From UBA6136 sp041178325 (GTDB lineage Bacteria > Pseudomonadota > Gammaproteobacteria > Methylococcales > Methylococcaceae): a stretch of DNA of 7,219 nucleotides. The notes under the pieces were generated by a model. That model had not been told where the DNA came from and did not search any database. It worked only from the letters and a program-made list of their open reading frames with translations. How positions within the stretch are numbered: position 1 is the first letter of the stretch; the number at the start of each line of letters is the position of its first letter. The DNA is taken from contig JBEGVN010000070.1 of NCBI GenBank assembly GCA_041178325.1, positions 1-7,219 on the forward strand, given 5' to 3'. Below, piece by piece: positions 4,644-7,219 of the stretch. The position numbers and the translations under genes are program-made.

Positions 4644-4738
4644 CAAGGATCCTCAGAGTCGAACCACGAAATGATCGACGCGATAACGAAGATCACGGCC
4701 CAGACGCAAACCACAACTGCGGCGGCAAACAATTTCAT
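4643..4738 (-). CDS. 31-residue single-pass membrane peptide
   Basis: A 31-residue ORF starting ATG 4736-4738, four bases after the SSB stop. It is almost entirely one hydrophobic segment (KLFAAAVVVCVWAVIFVIAS, residues 2-21), followed by a short acidic end (WFDSEDP). The TGA overlaps the next gene's ATG. There is no strong ribosome site, so translation would depend on coupling with SSB. The composition, one clean transmembrane helix with a charged tail and exact packing between two genes, supports a real gene. The function is unknown; small inner-membrane peptides in phage early operons sometimes act on host processes. Confidence 0.55.
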   Translation of the reverse strand: MKLFAAAVVVCVWAVIFVIASIISWFDSEDP

Positions 4739-4742
4739 GGCA

Positions 4743-5171
4743 CTAGAAAGGAATATCCGAATCAAAATCGTCACCTTCCTGTGCGGGTGCAGGGTTCGAT
4801 GCGGGCGGGGCTGAGGCAGGTGCCGCACGGTTCTCACTCGGCCGATCCATGATCTGGACATCGTTCGCAATGATCTCGGTCGTGTACTGGTCCTTGCCGT
4901 CTTTGTCTTGCCACTTTCGGGTCTGAAGACGGCCCTCGATTGAAATCTTGGTTCCCTTCCTGGCGTAGTCACGGAGAAACTCCGCGGACTTTCCAAAGAC
5001 GGTGACCCGATGCCACTCGGTTTGGTCTTCCCATCCGCTCTGGGTCTTTCTGGATTCCACGGTGGCCACGCTGAGTGACCCAATCGTGGTACCGGAATTG
5101 GCCACCCGGATCTCCGGATCTCGTGCCAGATTCCCCACCACAAAAACCCGATTGATTGTTCCCTTACTCAT
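4743..5171 (-). CDS. ssb: single-stranded DNA-binding protein
   Basis: A 142-residue bacterial/phage-type SSB that coats single-stranded DNA during replication and recombination. The OB-fold spans about residues 5-110: INRVFVVGNLARDPEIR at 6-22, then TEWHRVTVFGKSAEFL at 51-66, with W53 as a base-stacking candidate, then YARKGTKISIEGRL. A proline/alanine-rich linker (about 117-131) leads to the acidic tip DFDSDIPF at 135-142, the partner-docking tail. The length is slightly shorter than the E. coli protein because the linker is short. ATG 5169-5171 overlaps the preceding stop (ATGA) and has AGGA upstream, so a further in-frame ATG 24 bases upstream is not used. Neighbouring nucleases suggest a shared role in phage DNA metabolism. 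Confidence 0.95.
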   Translation of the reverse strand: MSKGTINRVFVVGNLARDPEIRVANSGTTIGSLSVATVESRKTQSGWEDQTEWHRVTVFGKSAEFLRDYARKGTKISIEGRLQTRKWQDKDGKDQYTTEIIANDVQIMDRPSENRAAPASAPPASNPAPAQEGDDFDSDIPF

Positions 5172-5494
5172 TTCATCTTTTCCTGCTCGAACCACTGCTC
5201 AAGAAGCCTTACGGCCTCACCTTTTTTGATCATGTCGCCGGTTACCCGAAGCATCCGCCATCCGCGCATGGCAGCAGCGTTTCCTTTTTCGATATCACCG
5301 ACGATTCCTGATCCCCTTCCGTGCCGCCCCCGATTCCAAATTCCACCTTCCACCTCGACGGCAAAAAGAAAATCGGGCCAGGCAAAATCAAAACGCCAGC
5401 GCCTGGGTTTTGCGAACGTGTGTTCGCGTACAGGCTCCGGCAAGCCAACAGCCTTAATCTGGAAAGCCAACGCTTCTTCCAGATCACTTGCCAT
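5168..5494 (-). CDS. VSR/DUF559-like PD-(D/E)XK nuclease
   Basis: A 108-residue protein resembling small DUF559/VSR-type endonucleases of phages. The core is RFDFAWPDFLFAVEVEGGIW at residues 34-53, with D36 and E47-V-E49 as the likely metal-binding acidic residues. The conserved GRHGRGSG (56-63), DIEKGNAA (67-74) and GWRMLRVTGDMI (78-89) complete the fold. In VSR enzymes this type of fold nicks DNA; the substrate here is unknown. ATG 5492-5494 is preferred because GGAGG lies six bases upstream and it overlaps the HNH gene by 11 bases. An in-frame ATG far upstream would add a long tail through the HNH gene. The acidic residue in the second catalytic position is E rather than the classic K, as in many members. 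Confidence 0.78.
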   Translation of the reverse strand: MASDLEEALAFQIKAVGLPEPVREHTFAKPRRWRFDFAWPDFLFAVEVEGGIWNRGRHGRGSGIVGDIEKGNAAAMRGWRMLRVTGDMIKKGEAVRLLEQWFEQEKMK

Positions 5495-5747
5495 ACAGCG
5501 CCTCCAGTGTTCGGGCCACCAGGTCCTGCTCCGAGACCTTATGAATTCGGAGCAGGGTTCTTTGGCCGTGAATGCCAAGATCTCCTCGATGGCAGGAAGC
5601 ACATAAAGCAGCCACCATCCAATCGTTCGCCCGCTGGCCCATACCTTGAGAATCTCGTATGTGATGCGCCTCAACTGGGACTGAGCCACAAAGGACACAA
5701 GGAACCTCATGAACCCTTGCAAGGTGTCGTTTTGCTGCCGCGCTCAT
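5484..5747 (-). CDS. HNH endonuclease of the Ref/DUF968 type
   Basis: An 87-residue protein with a zinc-bound HNH motif: C17-V-L-C20, A-H28-H29-I, the NDW segment at 41-43, C49-x-x-C52-H53, and H60 in GIHG. This order resembles the RecA-dependent nuclease Ref / DUF968 family of phage proteins, small HNH nucleases that cut DNA, in the case of P1 Ref at RecA-coated displaced strands. The motif is complete, so the enzyme is probably active. ATG 5745-5747 is chosen since it overlaps the preceding stop (ATGA) and has AGGA nine bases upstream. An ATG 36 bases further up has no ribosome site. It sits between the transglycosylase-like and VSR-like genes. Confidence 0.78.
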   Translation of the reverse strand: MSAAAKRHLARVHEVPCVLCGSVPVEAHHIRDSQGMGQRANDWMVAALCASCHRGDLGIHGQRTLLRIHKVSEQDLVARTLEALYGK

Positions 5748-6484
5748 GCAAAAAGATCCTGCTGAACTGGAACTCCTTCCCATGAAGGGATTGAGTTGTA
5801 GTTTTCGATTCGATCAGCGATTACTGACGCCCTCTGTGCAGAGCTGACTGGCACATAACTTCCGAACCGCTGGATAGATCCCGCATTAACTGCGGCATTT
5901 GTGGAGTCAGCTGAAGCAAGGGGGAGATGAGTGAAAATTGCCGGATCCAGCATCCGCAGACCATGCAGCTTGCATTTCGGTCTACCTGCGGAATCGCAAG
6001 CGACCGACATCACTTCTGACATCCTGGTCCACCAAGCAAACGTGCCAGGCGATGACCATTCACCAGATGAACCAATCGCAACGGTTTGGAAGTTTTCAAC
6101 TAGCCATTCGAGCCACTCAAGGGATTCATGTAGGTGCCAAACGGGAACCGACTTGACCTTGCATCCCATGCGGAGCCAGAGGGTCACCAGATCACGGTTC
6201 TGCTCTTCAGTGCCGTCAATCTTGTCCGGGATCAGGCACCAATCGAGGCAGGGGTGACCAGCAAGTGAACTGACCCATGCGTGATATGCAGGGACATCAA
6301 CATCACCCTCACCAGCTCTCCAATAACTGAAAGCAGAGTTATCAAGAACGAAGCTCTGGCAGAACTCCATAACCGCTGAAAGATCGTCCTGCCGTTTAAA
6401 TGGAACTAGCCCATGCCTACCGACCAAAAACCGGCAGACGTTGTCTTTGGACCCGCCAACAGGAGTTCCGTGATAATGAATCAT
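5744..6484 (-). CDS. TGT-superfamily protein, DpdA-like base transglycosylase
   Basis: A 246-residue protein resembling the tRNA-guanine transglycosylase superfamily, close in pattern to phage DpdA-type proteins, which exchange guanine for a 7-deazaguanine base in DNA. The signs are FVLDNSAFSYW (45-55), equivalent to the DSGGFQ motif with D49 in the general-acid position; DWCLIPDKIDG (81-91); VPVWHLHES (113-121); VAIGSSGEW (135-143), equivalent to the GIGG loop; KLHGLRMLDP (172-181); and LASADSTN (189-196), where D193 would be the nucleophile. The zinc-binding C-x-C...C...H tail of tRNA-acting TGT is absent. The length is much shorter than TGT, as in compact phage members. The ATG overlaps the preceding stop (ATGA). 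No preQ0-synthesis genes are in this window, so the base is unknown. A tRNA substrate cannot be excluded. Confidence 0.65.
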   Translation of the reverse strand: MIHYHGTPVGGSKDNVCRFLVGRHGLVPFKRQDDLSAVMEFCQSFVLDNSAFSYWRAGEGDVDVPAYHAWVSSLAGHPCLDWCLIPDKIDGTEEQNRDLVTLWLRMGCKVKSVPVWHLHESLEWLEWLVENFQTVAIGSSGEWSSPGTFAWWTRMSEVMSVACDSAGRPKCKLHGLRMLDPAIFTHLPLASADSTNAAVNAGSIQRFGSYVPVSSAQRASVIADRIENYNSIPSWEGVPVQQDLFA

Positions 6485-6675
6485 GCTGATCTCGACCTCA
6501 TGAGCCGCAACGCAGCTTGTCTTGCATCTTCCTGCGTAAGCTGTCCTTTCCTTTGCAGGTCAAAGACTTTTTCCGCAAACCAATCGCCATCAATAACCGT
6601 CACATCGCTTTGCTGTTTTTTCTGCAGCCAGGCAATGTCTTCTTCCCAAAAATCGATGTCAGTTACCTTGGCCAT
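6481..6675 (-). CDS. hypothetical small acidic-to-neutral protein
   Basis: A 64-residue protein with no family I recognise. The N-terminal part is tryptophan- and acid-rich (DIDFWEEDIAWLQKKQ), the middle has a short strand (VTVIDGDWFA), and the C-terminus is a helix-turn-helix-like pair (KVFDLQRKGQLTQEDARQAALRLMRS). The ATG lies within the end of the preceding 59-codon gene, which it overlaps by 13 bases, and the stop overlaps the start of the transglycosylase-like gene by ATGA. This arrangement supports it as a genuine cotranslated gene. Coupling with the downstream gene hints at a shared process, but nothing in the sequence defines it. Confidence 0.6.
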   Translation of the reverse strand: MAKVTDIDFWEEDIAWLQKKQQSDVTVIDGDWFAEKVFDLQRKGQLTQEDARQAALRLMRSRSA

Positions 6676-6842
6676 AGCTGCTTTCCCTCTGTTGTCTCGA
6701 TCCGCACTCCGGCAGGCTTCCCAAAAACGCTGCTGATGTCATCCAGGCTGTCCTTAATGACGGCCATCTGTGATTCGATCCCCAGGGCCTTCACTTCCGC
6801 TTCGAACTCAGCCTTTTTCTGTGCCAAAGACTTCACTTCCAT
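6663..6842 (-). CDS. hypothetical 59-residue protein with coiled-coil-like N-terminus
   Basis: A 59-residue ORF starting ATG 6840-6842 and ending TAA 6663-6665. It overlaps the preceding nuclease-like gene by 10 bases and the following gene by 13. The N-terminal half is a heptad-compatible helix (KSLAQKKAEFEAEVKAL), and a second helix (MAVIKDSLDDISSVFG) precedes a short strand-like end (GVRIETTEGKQLW). This suggests a small dimerising phage protein. The ribosome site is weak, so translation probably depends on coupling to the upstream gene. The ORF is supported because it fills the only gap between two well-defined genes in proper overlap. The function is unknown. Confidence 0.55.
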   Translation of the reverse strand: MEVKSLAQKKAEFEAEVKALGIESQMAVIKDSLDDISSVFGKPAGVRIETTEGKQLWPR

Positions 6843-7210
6843 GGGCGCAGATCCGATTGATTGAGGGCATAAGTAGGACCGTGACCCAAGTCAGTGAGCC
6901 GCTCTGGGGTATGAAGGTCATCGGCATAAGCCCACCCGGGGAAACTCACCTGATGGTCCTCAAGAATGGCCAGGACATAGACGTCGACATCTGAGTTTGT
7001 TTTGGTCGTCGACAGCAGGCGCCCGTCCTTCCTGCGAGTAGACTTGATGTCGATACGTTTGCCCTTGACGACCAGGTCTGCAGATCCTGATCTAGGGCAA
7101 AGGCTGAGGTCTGGCCAGACGTTGTGAAGCTTGGCAAATGCCAACTCGCCAATGATGGCGTCCTGATCAGCAGCCATTCCGTCTTGTGGACCGATCTTGG
7201 CGTCTTTCAC
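6833..7210 (-). CDS. PD-(D/E)XK nuclease-like phage protein
   Basis: A 125-residue protein if started at GTG 7208-7210. The pattern GELAFAKL (E22), a serine/glycine turn, then SADLVVKGKRIDIKST with D45 and D54-I-K56 fits the PD-(D/E)XK fold: an early Glu, a catalytic Asp and an (D/E)-x-K pair. After it comes a beta strand (DVYVLAIL) and a conserved-looking PGWAYADDL. Similar small phage proteins are common and their substrates are unknown. The frame remains open to the window edge, so the start could lie outside. The GTG is preferred since it overlaps a TGA in the next frame (GTGA), imitating the operon's ATGA joins. ATG 7175-7177 is an alternative giving 114 residues. Confidence 0.65.
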   Translation of the reverse strand: MKDAKIGPQDGMAADQDAIIGELAFAKLHNVWPDLSLCPRSGSADLVVKGKRIDIKSTRRKDGRLLSTTKTNSDVDVYVLAILEDHQVSFPGWAYADDLHTPERLTDLGHGPTYALNQSDLRPWK

Positions 7211-7219
7211 GCCCTGACC

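Noticed and set aside
4643..5143. 166-codon minus-strand frame across SSB
   Set aside because: Most of it is an out-of-frame reading of SSB; only its last 31 codons, starting at a separate ATG, look real and are reported separately.
1..7219. tRNA genes, CRISPR arrays, insertion sequences or attachment sites
   Set aside because: No cloverleaf-like sequence, regularly spaced repeats, transposase gene or terminal inverted repeats were seen by eye.

Overview
The window looks like part of a tailed-phage (Caudoviricetes) genome or prophage from a Gram-negative, probably proteobacterial, host. The evidence is gene content and architecture: every supported gene lies on the minus strand, genes are tiny to medium, and most neighbours overlap by ATGA, TGATG or TAATG. 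The set includes a phage-type SSB, MazG-like and dNTP diphosphohydrolase genes, an HNH nuclease, PD-(D/E)XK-like nucleases, a DUF932 gene, and a lysis end with an M15 peptidase endolysin. The host genus cannot be named from this sequence. Transcription runs from high to low coordinates.

In transcription order, the right part (7219 to 4136) holds genome-processing and modification genes: a PD-(D/E)XK-like protein, two small unknown proteins, a tRNA-guanine-transglycosylase-fold protein resembling DpdA-type DNA-modifying enzymes, a Ref/DUF968-like HNH nuclease, a VSR/DUF559-like nuclease, SSB, a 31-residue membrane peptide, a small zinc-binding phage protein and an unknown protein. The middle (4143 to 2552) holds a MazG-like NTP pyrophosphohydrolase coupled to a DUF5664 dATP/dGTP diphosphohydrolase-like protein. 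These are followed by a 21-residue membrane micropeptide, an antiterminator-Q-like protein and a 39-codon ORF. These genes overlap start-to-stop and probably form one polycistronic message.

A good sigma70-type promoter inside the 39-codon ORF probably adds transcription of the DUF932 gene (1692-2531). A CXXC/CXXC zinc-ribbon gene follows, then an intrinsic terminator directly before the RBS of another small gene and a ribbon-helix-helix-like DNA-binding gene. Two tandem intrinsic terminators (about 915-940 and 857-878) separate this block from the lysis end: two small membrane-associated proteins and an M15-family endolysin cut by the window edge. A Q-like regulator upstream and two terminators before the lysis genes fit an antitermination switch, though this is inference.

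The most interesting points are the DpdA-like transglycosylase next to dNTP-pool enzymes and several nucleases, the MazG-like protein with what looks like a degenerate internal repeat, and the very short membrane ORFs tightly coupled to their neighbours. There is no stretch over 300 bases without a gene.
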